Part shown: in pieces, positions 18,066-24,422 of the stretch
Layout: each line of letters starts with the position of its first letter
Numbering within the stretch: the stretch's first letter is position 1
NCBI RefSeq assembly: GCF_014645235.1
Contig: NZ_BMLM01000001.1
Coordinates: 1,240,001-1,304,000 of the forward strand
Direction of reading: 5' to 3'
DNA length: 64,000 bases
DNA from: Agrococcus terreus
GTDB lineage: Bacteria > Actinomycetota > Actinomycetes > Actinomycetales > Microbacteriaceae
Notes under the pieces: generated by a model
The model's database searches: none
The model's input: only the letters and a program-made list of their open reading frames with translations
What the model was told of the DNA's origin: nothing
Translations under genes and position numbers: made by a program

Positions 18066-18194
18066 CTACAGGACGACGAGCCCGCACTCCGGGCATGCGC
18101 TCGCCCTGCCCTCGGCGGTGGGTCTGCACAGGACGTGACAGCGCGGGCAACGGGGGTCGCCGATGCCAGCGAAGGGGTCGTCGTCCTGCTCCAT
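18066..18194 (-). CDS. Small zinc-ribbon protein (42 aa)
   Basis: A 42-residue ORF translated from ATG 18194: it begins MEQDDDPFAGIGDP, then has CPRC and CPEC, spaced as a four-Cys zinc ribbon, and ends GLVVL. It sits downstream of the resolvase on the same strand and ahead of a U-tailed terminator. Spacing and paired CxxC motifs support a real gene. Function unknown; it may bind nucleic acid or a partner protein. Confidence 0.6.
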   Translation of the reverse strand: MEQDDDPFAGIGDPRCPRCHVLCRPTAEGRASACPECGLVVL

Positions 18195-18266
18195 GCTCAG
18201 AGCCTCTCAGGGGCCCGCAGGCGCGCGGAAGCCCCGACCACGCAGGCCGGGGCATCCTGGAGCGAT

Positions 18267-18854
18267 CTAGCTCGCCAGAGCGCGGTAGACCGAAGCTCGG
18301 CTGGCGCCGGTCTGCGCGACGATGTCGGCGACGCTCAGACCGCGCTCCTTCATCTTCTTGATCTTCTTGACCGTGTCGGGCGCGGTAGCGGTTCGGGGTC
18401 GTCCGGCAACCTGCTCGCCCTTCTTGGCGCGGGCCGCGCGAGCCGCCCGAGCCTCGGCAACTCTCTCCGCGTTCATGTCCTTCTCCCACTCGGCCACGAG
18501 CGCCATGAGGCCCCGCATCATCTTCCCGGTGGGCCCGGTGAGGTTCTCGCCGTCCTTGAGCGACACGACGTTAATGCCGCGCTCCTCCAGGTCGGCGATG
18601 GTCTGCATGACGTGGAGAGCCGACCGGCCCAATCGATCGAGTGAGACGACCGTGATCGAGTCGCCGGAGCGCACCCGCGAAAGAAGATCATCGAGCCCGG
18701 GGCGGCTCTCGCGGGCACCACTGATCTTGTCGGAGAACATGTCCTTGGGGTCGATGCCCGCGGCGGTGAGGGCGTCGGTCTGCCGGTCGAGTGACTGCGC
18801 GACGGTGCTGACGCGGATGTACCCGAACGTGCGGGCGGTGCTCTGGTTGCTCAT
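18267..18854 (-). CDS. Small serine recombinase (resolvase/invertase family)
   Basis: A 195-residue Tn3/Hin-type recombinase. The catalytic domain starts FGYIRVSTVAQSLDRQ with nucleophile Ser16 and has the VVSLDRLGRS arginine motif. The C-terminus is a helix-turn-helix (LSVADIVAQTGASRASVYRAL). It is distinct from the large integrase and probably resolves multimers of the excised circle. TAGACT on its strand (complement of 18861-18866) ends 6 bp before the ATG and overlaps a half-site of the repeat array, suggesting autoregulation. Confidence 0.92.
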   Translation of the reverse strand: MSNQSTARTFGYIRVSTVAQSLDRQTDALTAAGIDPKDMFSDKISGARESRPGLDDLLSRVRSGDSITVVSLDRLGRSALHVMQTIADLEERGINVVSLKDGENLTGPTGKMMRGLMALVAEWEKDMNAERVAEARAARAARAKKGEQVAGRPRTATAPDTVKKIKKMKERGLSVADIVAQTGASRASVYRALAS

Positions 18855-18860
18855 GCGGGA

Positions 18861-19000
18861 AGTCTATCTCAAAAGTTGGCAAGCGCACAACGTTTCTGAG
18901 ACATGGGTTGTGAGGCACTCATCGGGCTCGGATCCTGTCACGGACCCAGTATTGAGACGGGCCACTCATCGCGTCTCAGATCCATGAGTGTGAGACGCCG
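18861..19000. repeat. Candidate res site: array of TGAGACG half-sites
   Basis: Directly upstream of the resolvase are repeated 7-bp boxes. TATCTCA (18865-18871, inverted), TGAGACA (18897-18903) and TGAGGCA (18911-18917) come first. TGAGACG (18953-18959), CGTCTCA (18972-18978, inverted) and TGAGACG (18991-18997) follow, spaced exactly 19 bp apart in alternating orientation. Another TGAGAC lies at 19125. Paired inverted boxes with several subsites are the layout of a resolution site. Confidence 0.6.
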
Positions 19001-19067
19001 AGCCCAGGGCCGTTGGAGGGCGCCAGGGGCGTACTACCCGACTCACCAGCGCGACACGCCGGGCATG

Positions 19068-19085
19068 CAGTAGACCGGTCTACTG
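19068..19085. promoter_or_regulatory. 18-bp perfect palindrome, likely TA operator
   Basis: CAGTAGACCGGTCTACTG equals its own reverse complement and lies 57 bp upstream of the Panacea antitoxin gene. A -10-like TACTGT (19081-19086) overlaps its right edge, so a bound repressor would block transcription. Autoregulation by the TA complex is inferred. Confidence 0.6.
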
Positions 19086-19142
19086 TTGTCATGTGTCAAC
19101 CCCCTGGGGCTGGGGGTGCGCTACTGAGACTTGGGAGGCATC

Positions 19143-19589
19143 ATGGCGACCGTTCACGACGTGGCCGCGTACATCCTCCGCGAGCACGGGCGTCCCATGA
19201 GCACGATGAAGCTGCAGAAGCTCTGCTACTACTCGCAGGGCTGGTCGCTGGCGTGGGACTCGCGCCCGATGTTCGACGAGGAGATCCAGGCGTGGGCCAA
19301 CGGCCCGGTCGTCTACGAGCTCTTCAAGCAGCACCGAGGCCGCTTCACGGTGGACGCTTGGCCCTCGGGCGATCCCGAGTCGCTGGAGCCGAATGAGCGC
19401 GAGACCGTGAACGCGGTTCTGGAGGGCTACGGCGACCTGAGCGGCCAAGAGCTGAGCGACCTGACACACACGGAGCGCCCGTGGCTCGAAGCTCGTGGCG
19501 GGCTGAGTGCCGGTGCCTGGTCGTCGAGGTCGGTCGACCTCGACGTGATGCAGGACTTCTTCGGCGGTCTGGACACCGACCGCGACTGA
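19143..19589 (+). CDS. Panacea (DUF4065/SocA-like) domain protein, putative antitoxin
   Basis: A 148-residue DUF4065 protein. The hallmark N-terminus TVHDVAAYILREHG...MSTMKLQKLCYYSQGWSLAW leads into the FDEEIQAWANGPVVYELF block. Panacea domains are known as versatile antitoxins that neutralise unrelated toxins encoded next to them (PanAT systems), and also occur in phage proteins. The GGGAGG SD supports ATG 19143. The stop overlaps the next gene (TGATG), the usual antitoxin-toxin coupling. Confidence 0.88.
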   Translation: MATVHDVAAYILREHGRPMSTMKLQKLCYYSQGWSLAWDSRPMFDEEIQAWANGPVVYELFKQHRGRFTVDAWPSGDPESLEPNERETVNAVLEGYGDLSGQELSDLTHTERPWLEARGGLSAGAWSSRSVDLDVMQDFFGGLDTDRD

Positions 19590-20101
19590 TGGGGCGCTCT
19601 CGGAAGCGTGTGCCTTCAGACGCGACAGCTGCCGCACCCGACCCGAAGAAGTGGGTCGACCCTCGTGCGAAGAAGGCTGCGGGCGGTGGCAAGCGCGCCC
19701 CCGCGGTGCAGAAGATCGCAATCGACGAGCTTCGCTTCGAGTGGGACGGTTCCAGCGTTGACCACGACTACAGCGGTTCGTGGGACTGGGATCTGGAGCC
19801 GAAGGAGACCGCCGACCTTCTTGCGCTGCTCAGCAGCCTTCGCGCGCTGACGTGGCGAGAGATCAAGGAACAGAAGTTCAACTCGAAGCATTCGACGCGC
19901 CAGCTCCACCACTCCCAGGACGTGAGCACGCTCTGCAAGGAAGCGCAGGATCGCCTCACTGACATCGGCCGAGGTGACCAGGAGGCTCTGTTCAGGCTCC
20001 GTCACGGCAACCTGATCCGGGTATGGGGAGTCTTGGAGGGCCCGGTGCTGCGCCTGCTCTGGTTCGACCGTCTACACGAGGTGTGTCCGACCGAGTCCTA
20101 G
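19589..20101 (+). CDS. Putative toxin partner of Panacea antitoxin
   Basis: A 170-residue soluble protein. Residues 1-40 are basic and disordered (RKRV, KKWVDPRAKK). The body ends in a beta-rich block LIRVWGVLEGPVLRLLWFDRLHEVCPTES, described here in part, with the pattern R-V-W-G ... L-L-W-F-D ... V-C-P. I recall similar C-termini in uncharacterised neighbours of DUF4065 genes, but cannot name the family; a RelE-like or other RNase fold is possible. Translational coupling to the antitoxin is the main evidence for a toxin role. Confidence 0.55.
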   Translation: MGRSRKRVPSDATAAAPDPKKWVDPRAKKAAGGGKRAPAVQKIAIDELRFEWDGSSVDHDYSGSWDWDLEPKETADLLALLSSLRALTWREIKEQKFNSKHSTRQLHHSQDVSTLCKEAQDRLTDIGRGDQEALFRLRHGNLIRVWGVLEGPVLRLLWFDRLHEVCPTES

Positions 20102-20110
20102 CCTGAGGAC

Positions 20111-21010
20111 ATGAAGCAACTTCGAGGCTGGCTCGGTTCCATCTTCGTCCCGCTCCTCGCCGTTCTGTCGCTGCTGGTGGTTGCGGGCTCGGTGTACCTC
20201 GACATCCGACATGGCCTGCGCCTGCCTGGTGAGTACCCGGTGCTTTACGACTTGGCGATCGCCTTTCTGATGGGCGTGTTCTTTCAGTATCTGGTGGTCT
20301 ACCTACCGCAGCAACGGCGCACGCGGCAGACCATAGAGGCCCACCGGGGCCGCCTGCGGATGGTCGCAAATACCGGCCCCGATCTGTTGCGCGAGCTGGA
20401 GTTCGTCGCACAGTGCCCGCCGCGCGAGCTGACGGACGAGCATCTGCGAAGGGTGCTGACCGCGACTAACGAGAACCGCCAGGTGCAGGCGCTCGTGCGC
20501 GACCGATTGAACATCGCGCACCAGCAGTACAGGAGCCTGCTGCCGTTCCTCTTCTCGCTTCCACACGATGTCGTCGTGGCGCTGGAGCGTGTCGAGCAGT
20601 CGCAACTCAACGTGTTCTTCCGGCATCGGTTTGACGCCCAAGGGGATCCGGTGCTCCAAGACCGGATCAGCCCCCTGCGAGAGCGCCGCGAGGTACTGAA
20701 GACAGACGAGGACGGCGGGCACTACTTCGAGCGAAAGACGCTCGTCGACTTCTTCGAGCTCTTTCAAGAGTTCCGGGATGCGTGCGCCCAGCTCGAGACC
20801 GCGATCCAGCCGCACCTGGACAAGCCATCTCGGTATCGCGCCTATGAACGGGTGACGCTGCTGAACTACGCGCGCCTAGAGAGTCCGGGCGAGCCTCACG
20901 ACTATCCGGAGGAAGCGTTCTCCGTCGAGTGGGCCGGCGATCCGCCTCCGCTTCCTCCACACATGGAGGTGCAGTTCAAGAGGAGCCCGCCAGAGCGCCG
21001 TCCCGACTAG
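20111..21010 (+). CDS. Hypothetical two-TM membrane protein
   Basis: A 299-residue protein of no recognised family. Two N-terminal transmembrane segments (about residues 10-30 and 46-66) are followed by a ~230-residue charged cytoplasmic domain rich in predicted helices (LRELEFVAQ, RRVLTATNENRQVQALV, KTLVDFFELFQEF). It ends in a proline-rich tail. TAGCCT (20099-20104) ends 6 bp before the ATG, so it has its own leaderless promoter separate from the toxin-antitoxin pair. It could be a third defence or entry-exclusion gene; no direct evidence. Confidence 0.65.
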   Translation: MKQLRGWLGSIFVPLLAVLSLLVVAGSVYLDIRHGLRLPGEYPVLYDLAIAFLMGVFFQYLVVYLPQQRRTRQTIEAHRGRLRMVANTGPDLLRELEFVAQCPPRELTDEHLRRVLTATNENRQVQALVRDRLNIAHQQYRSLLPFLFSLPHDVVVALERVEQSQLNVFFRHRFDAQGDPVLQDRISPLRERREVLKTDEDGGHYFERKTLVDFFELFQEFRDACAQLETAIQPHLDKPSRYRAYERVTLLNYARLESPGEPHDYPEEAFSVEWAGDPPPLPPHMEVQFKRSPPERRPD

Positions 21011-21192
21011 GGCGCAAGTTGCCGCAGCGTCCAGGAGAACGCCTGCGGGTCGTTGGCTGCCGTCGCGGCGTCGATGTAGGTCTGCAGAGCCGCCGCTGCT
21101 TCGGAGGCCGCTAGCGCGAGCTCCTCGTCGAGGACGATGTACGACAGCAACGTGAGGTTGTCGGCAAGGTCGTTGAGGTTCTCGCGCTTCAT
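21007..21192 (-). CDS. Small hypothetical protein (61 aa)
   Basis: A 61-residue acidic, helical protein (MKRENLNDLADNLTLLSY..., Ala-rich middle). The start is placed at ATG 21192 because GGAG lies 6 nt upstream. Its stop overlaps the end of the convergent membrane-protein gene. No family recognised. Last gene of the leftward set that starts at 23070, beyond a long structured gap. Confidence 0.5.
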   Translation of the reverse strand: MKRENLNDLADNLTLLSYIVLDEELALAASEAAAALQTYIDAATAANDPQAFSWTLRQLAP

Positions 21193-21214
21193 GGTCATCT
21201 CCAATTGATGAGGA

Positions 21215-21425
21215 GGAGGGCCCGGCGCCCAAGATCTCCGGGCCCTCCCGCGCCGGGTGACTAATCCGGCCCCCGGCCCCCGATGAGATCGGCCGGGAGT
21301 TGAGGTGGTCGGGGCCCAGGTGAACGACCAGGCCCCGACCGTGACCCACGGGATGAGCTGCCCGGGGATCTATTTGGTTGTGGCGGTGGTCGAGACCACA
21401 CACCGGCCCACCGGGTCGACTCCCG
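21215..21425. other. Structured non-coding segment with serial hairpins
   Basis: No gene is visible in this ~240-bp gap. It contains an 11-bp perfect inverted repeat (21215-21225/21238-21248, 12-nt loop), a 10-bp perfect one (21307-21316/21331-21340, 14-nt loop) and smaller stems near 21390-21425. Candidates are a replication origin (single- or double-strand) for the HUH Rep, a non-coding RNA, or terminators. Confidence 0.45.
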
Positions 21426-21435
21426 GCAGGGGCTT

Positions 21436-21822
21436 CTAAAACTTCTTCGAGTTGCTGACGAGCCGCGCGAAGCCCTCCAGGCTGAGCGTGACGTACGCCT
21501 GCTCTGCACTGCGGCCGCGGTGTCGATGCACGACACCGCCGACCTTGGCACCGGTCGCTCGCGCTCGCCCCTCGGCCTCGGCCAAGTTCTCGGACACGCG
21601 CCCGCCCGATGCCGCGCTCGTGACGAGCACCACACCTGGCAGTCCGACGATGTCGGAGGCATCGGACGAGTCAGGCCATCGCACGGATGCCTCGACGCCC
21701 AGCTTGCAAAGGGTCGCGGCGACCAGCTCGCGCCACCGGAGGCCTTCGAAGACTGAGGCGAACCCGGCGGCATTGCCGGGCGCCTTCTTCTTCGGCGGCG
21801 GTGCCTCCCAGACCCCGCTCAC
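21436..21822 (-). CDS. Phage-type Holliday-junction-resolvase-like protein with degenerate active site
   Basis: 128 residues. The middle (WPDSSDASDIVGLPGVVLVTSA, in part) resembles phage PDDEXK resolvase-like proteins. There a D-x-V-G-x-P-G strand is normally followed by an E-x-K motif, and a VIHRR strand plus a V-x-L-x-L-x-D/G-F segment come next (here VVHRHRG and VTLSLEGFARLV). The expected E-x-K is replaced by V-T-S, so nuclease activity is doubtful. The GTG start overlaps the previous gene's stop. Assignment is by pattern memory only. Confidence 0.45.
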   Translation of the reverse strand: MSGVWEAPPPKKKAPGNAAGFASVFEGLRWRELVAATLCKLGVEASVRWPDSSDASDIVGLPGVVLVTSAASGGRVSENLAEAEGRARATGAKVGGVVHRHRGRSAEQAYVTLSLEGFARLVSNSKKF

Positions 21823-22412
21823 TGCTGGCCCCGCTCGTGCTCGACACGCTCTCGGGTAATGCGCTCATGGAACTCTGCTGCACTTCGCGGATCGAACGTC
21901 GCGGGCCCATAGTAGTTCTCCAGCGCCTCGGACGCCTCTCGGCGCTCCTTGGGGTCGGTCAGGGTGCGGACACGTCGGACGGCGACCTGGCGAGCATCGT
22001 CCCAAGAGCGATCTCCGTACGTCCAGGGGCGAACCCATCCCGGCAGGGGGCCGAAGCCGACCTTGCCCTCATCGAGGTATCGGTCAAAGACGTTCCGATC
22101 CGGCCCGTCGAGCATGCTCTCCACGGTCAGTTGCTGAGGAGAGACCACGAGTTCGGCGCCGCGCTCGACGAACCGCGGGACGGGGCCCCAGGCATCGCGA
22201 CCACGCTGCCCGAGCACGACATTGGCGCCCAGGACATGGACGAGGCGCGGCTCGGTCAGCGACTTCGGCGGAACGGGCTTCGGCTTCTCGACGGGCTTCG
22301 CCCTCTTGGCCTGGATCGCGGCGGCCTGCGCGAGCACCTTGGCCTCGTCGATCTCGTCGTCGAAGCTTCCGAACGGCAGTTCGTCGGCGGCGGGAGGGAT
22401 CTTGTCGGTCAT
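21819..22412 (-). CDS. Hypothetical element protein (197 aa)
   Basis: 197 residues from ATG 22412, preceded by AAGGAG at 6 nt. The first ~60 residues are low-complexity (acidic, then Lys/Pro-rich KPVEKPKPVPPK). The rest is soluble with aromatic-rich patches (PGWVRPWTYGDRSWDD). No family recognised. Co-directional between the DNA-binding-like gene and the resolvase-like gene, so probably part of the element's replication or maintenance operon. Confidence 0.6.
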   Translation of the reverse strand: MTDKIPPAADELPFGSFDDEIDEAKVLAQAAAIQAKRAKPVEKPKPVPPKSLTEPRLVHVLGANVVLGQRGRDAWGPVPRFVERGAELVVSPQQLTVESMLDGPDRNVFDRYLDEGKVGFGPLPGWVRPWTYGDRSWDDARQVAVRRVRTLTDPKERREASEALENYYGPATFDPRSAAEFHERITRERVEHERGQQ

Positions 22413-22425
22413 GGTGTGCTCCTTG

Positions 22426-23070
22426 TCAGAAGGGGAGGTCATCGCGGTCAGGCGGCAGGGGCTTCGCTGGCACCCATTCCGGGGCCTCCTGCGCGGGTTG
22501 CGCTTCGAGCTCCGCAGCTCGCTGCGCAGCGGCGGCGCTCGCCTGTGCCTGAGCGTCAGCGTGAAGAGCCGGGATGCGCCTGAGATCGGCTGCGAGCTCG
22601 TTGTGCCCGGCGCTCGCGACCTCGTCGGCGATCCGGATCACGAGCCCCGGGTCGACTCCGAGGACGGCGCGGAGGGCCACGGTCAGTGCGTCCATTTGTC
22701 GCTGCTGGTCGAGCTGGCTCAGGTCGCGTACGTCGAGGCGGTCGGCGAGGACGCTGAGGGCACGGACTTCGAGATCCGCGAGGCGAGCCGCCTCCCGGTA
22801 CCGCCCGCCGTCCAAGAGCTTTGAGCGGGCCTCGGATGCGTCGTCGGCGATGTGGTGCAGGCGATCGGCGATGGCGAGGGCGCCAAGGCCCGTGGCGCTC
22901 GCGGCAGCCCGCTTGGTCTCGGGCGGCACATGTGCGAGGTGGCGGCTCAGGGAGTCCTTGCTCGTGTTTCGGTGCTGTCTCGCCACCGCGCGGAGGCTCA
23001 TTCCAGCGAGAAGTTCCGCTTCGATTGCATCCCTCTCGGGGTGCGAGCAGATGGTGCATGCGTAAACCAT
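22426..23070 (-). CDS. CxxC/helix-turn-helix putative DNA-binding protein
   Basis: 214 residues. The N-terminus CTICSHPERDAIEAELLAG...SLRAVARQHRNTSKDSLSRHLAHVP has a CxxC(xH) metal site followed by a resolvase- or terminase-small-type helix-turn-helix. The remainder is Ala-rich and helical, ending in an acidic DRDDLPF tail. Similar small proteins accompany Rep or terminase genes in actinobacterial elements. It starts just left of a 29-bp inverted repeat that may be its operator. Confidence 0.6.
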   Translation of the reverse strand: MVYACTICSHPERDAIEAELLAGMSLRAVARQHRNTSKDSLSRHLAHVPPETKRAAASATGLGALAIADRLHHIADDASEARSKLLDGGRYREAARLADLEVRALSVLADRLDVRDLSQLDQQRQMDALTVALRAVLGVDPGLVIRIADEVASAGHNELAADLRRIPALHADAQAQASAAAAQRAAELEAQPAQEAPEWVPAKPLPPDRDDLPF

Positions 23071-23089
23071 GCCGACACCCCCGATTCGC

Positions 23090-23118
23090 TACTAGCGACG
23101 CGGAATGTGTCGCTAGTA
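23090..23118. promoter_or_regulatory. Inverted repeat upstream of HTH gene
   Basis: TACTAGCGAC, a 9-nt spacer and GTCGCTAGTA form a perfect 10-bp inverted repeat 20 bp before the start of the leftward DNA-binding gene. The same GTCGCTAG octamer recurs at 24169-24176 inside the rep gene. Autoregulatory operator or Rep/iteron-type site. Confidence 0.45.
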
Positions 23119-23249
23119 ACACTATCGGCCGGAGCTCGACGGAGTTCGGAACAGCTTCTCGATCGACCTCGAATTCTTGACATCGAGTTTGACAAAGGGA
23201 GGCGCGACAGCCGCGACGCTAAGCCCGAGTTGTCGCGGCACCGTCTCGA

Positions 23250-24245
23250 TTAGTTCCCGAAGTGTTCTGGCTTCAGCTCTGGGTGCTCCAGCTGCTCCCG
23301 CACCTGATCGAGGATCGCGTCGGGGAAGTTGGCCCGGAGCCTGCCGACCTTCGCCGGGGAGTAGTACTTGGCCTGCTCTGCCTTCGTGCGGACACCGAGG
23401 AAGTTCAGGAGAGCGAACAGAGCGAGTTCCCCGCCCTGGTACACGGGAACCTTCTGATGACGCGCCTGAGAGGCGCTCACGGCCTCCTGCGGCTTGTTGA
23501 GCCCGGCGCTGCTGCGCCACCGGAGTCCGGGCGTCATCGCGATGAACTCTTCGAGCTCCGCCCAACGCTCGGCGGCGTCAGCATCTCCTCGTGCAGCCTC
23601 GCGGATGAGCCGCCCGATGCTGTTGGCGCCGGAGCCCAGCTTGGGCTTGTAGGCGTAGCTCGCCAGCTTCTCCGGGGTGCCGCTGTCGATGTGCTGGCCC
23701 TGTAGTCGAGCATCGAGCCCGAGATCCTGCGCGATCTCGACCCATGCCCTCGCGATCTCTTCGGCACGAGAGCGGAGATTTACTTCTTCAGCCCCGAAGA
23801 GCACAAGGTGCAGATGCGGATGCCATGAGCCCGCGGGAGCCGTGAGCTCGACGGAGCTGACCATGGCCGGGACGCCCCAGCTGCGGAGCCGAGTGCGGAG
23901 CCGTGCCTTCACGTCGAGAAACTTCTTCATGCCCACTGCTAGCTCTGGCGAGTCCGGGATCGTCAGCGTGACCATCACCGCCGCCGCGAACTTCTCCAGC
24001 TTCGGGAGAGTTGCTCCGATCAACCGCCTCGACTCCGCGCAACTACACGTAGGACACCACCGGTGCTTGCAGTGCGAGTTGGGAGAGCACGACTTCAGAC
24101 GACTGGAGGAGCTGTAGTCGATGAGGTACTGGGCCTCTTCGCTCTGGGGGGTATCACCGTTCGAATATGTCGCTAGATAGTGAACATGCGAAGTGGCCCC
24201 ACTGGACTGTTCGGAGGGTGCGGCGGCATCGTTTAGACTGGGCAT
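23250..24245 (-). CDS. rep: Rolling-circle replication initiator (Rep, HUH family)
   Basis: 331 residues from ATG 24245. A Cys-rich N-terminal patch (C53-C69, KSCSPNSHCKHRWCPTC) precedes the HUH motif WHPHLHLVLF (H142, H144, H146) and the tyrosine motif SYAYKPKL (Y197/Y199, K200). These are the pC194/Rep_1-type nickase motifs that start rolling-circle replication. ATG 24245 has an AAAGAAGA SD; an upstream GTG at 24317 would read through a strong hairpin. In this element Rep probably replicates the excised circle and may aid mobilisation. Confidence 0.87.
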   Translation of the reverse strand: MPSLNDAAAPSEQSSGATSHVHYLATYSNGDTPQSEEAQYLIDYSSSSRLKSCSPNSHCKHRWCPTCSCAESRRLIGATLPKLEKFAAAVMVTLTIPDSPELAVGMKKFLDVKARLRTRLRSWGVPAMVSSVELTAPAGSWHPHLHLVLFGAEEVNLRSRAEEIARAWVEIAQDLGLDARLQGQHIDSGTPEKLASYAYKPKLGSGANSIGRLIREAARGDADAAERWAELEEFIAMTPGLRWRSSAGLNKPQEAVSASQARHQKVPVYQGGELALFALLNFLGVRTKAEQAKYYSPAKVGRLRANFPDAILDQVREQLEHPELKPEHFGN

Positions 24246-24261
24246 TGGAATCTTCTTTCTC

Positions 24262-24291
24262 GACCCCCGCGCCCTGGCAGGCGTGGGGGTC
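24262..24291 (-). promoter_or_regulatory. Strong hairpin in rep 5' leader
   Basis: GACCCCCGCGCC and GGCGTGGGGGTC form a 12-bp stem (one G-T wobble) with a 6-nt loop, ending 17 bp before the Rep ATG. It could act as an attenuator limiting copy number, or as part of the origin. Confidence 0.5.
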
Positions 24292-24388
24292 TCTCCATTT
24301 TCCCACGGAGTAGGCACTGCTCGACACGGTGAGGTTTTTAGAAGTATTTCCGTTGAGGCTTTCTGTCACACGTTCATACGTGACCGGG

Positions 24389-24422
24389 CGTTGAGGAGTC
24401 CGGTCAGCTTTCGTCCTCAACG
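24389..24422 (-). terminator. Hairpin over the integrase stop codon
   Basis: CGTTGAGGA and TCCTCAACG are perfect 9-bp inverted repeats with a 16-nt loop, spanning the end of the integrase gene. Terminator-like but without a U-run. Confidence 0.35.

Noticed and set aside
21404-21433. tRNA-like T-arm (GGGTCGACTCCCGG) and pairing flanks
   Set aside because: The loop is one base short of a T-loop, and no consistent acceptor, D-arm or 7-nt anticodon loop could be folded upstream.
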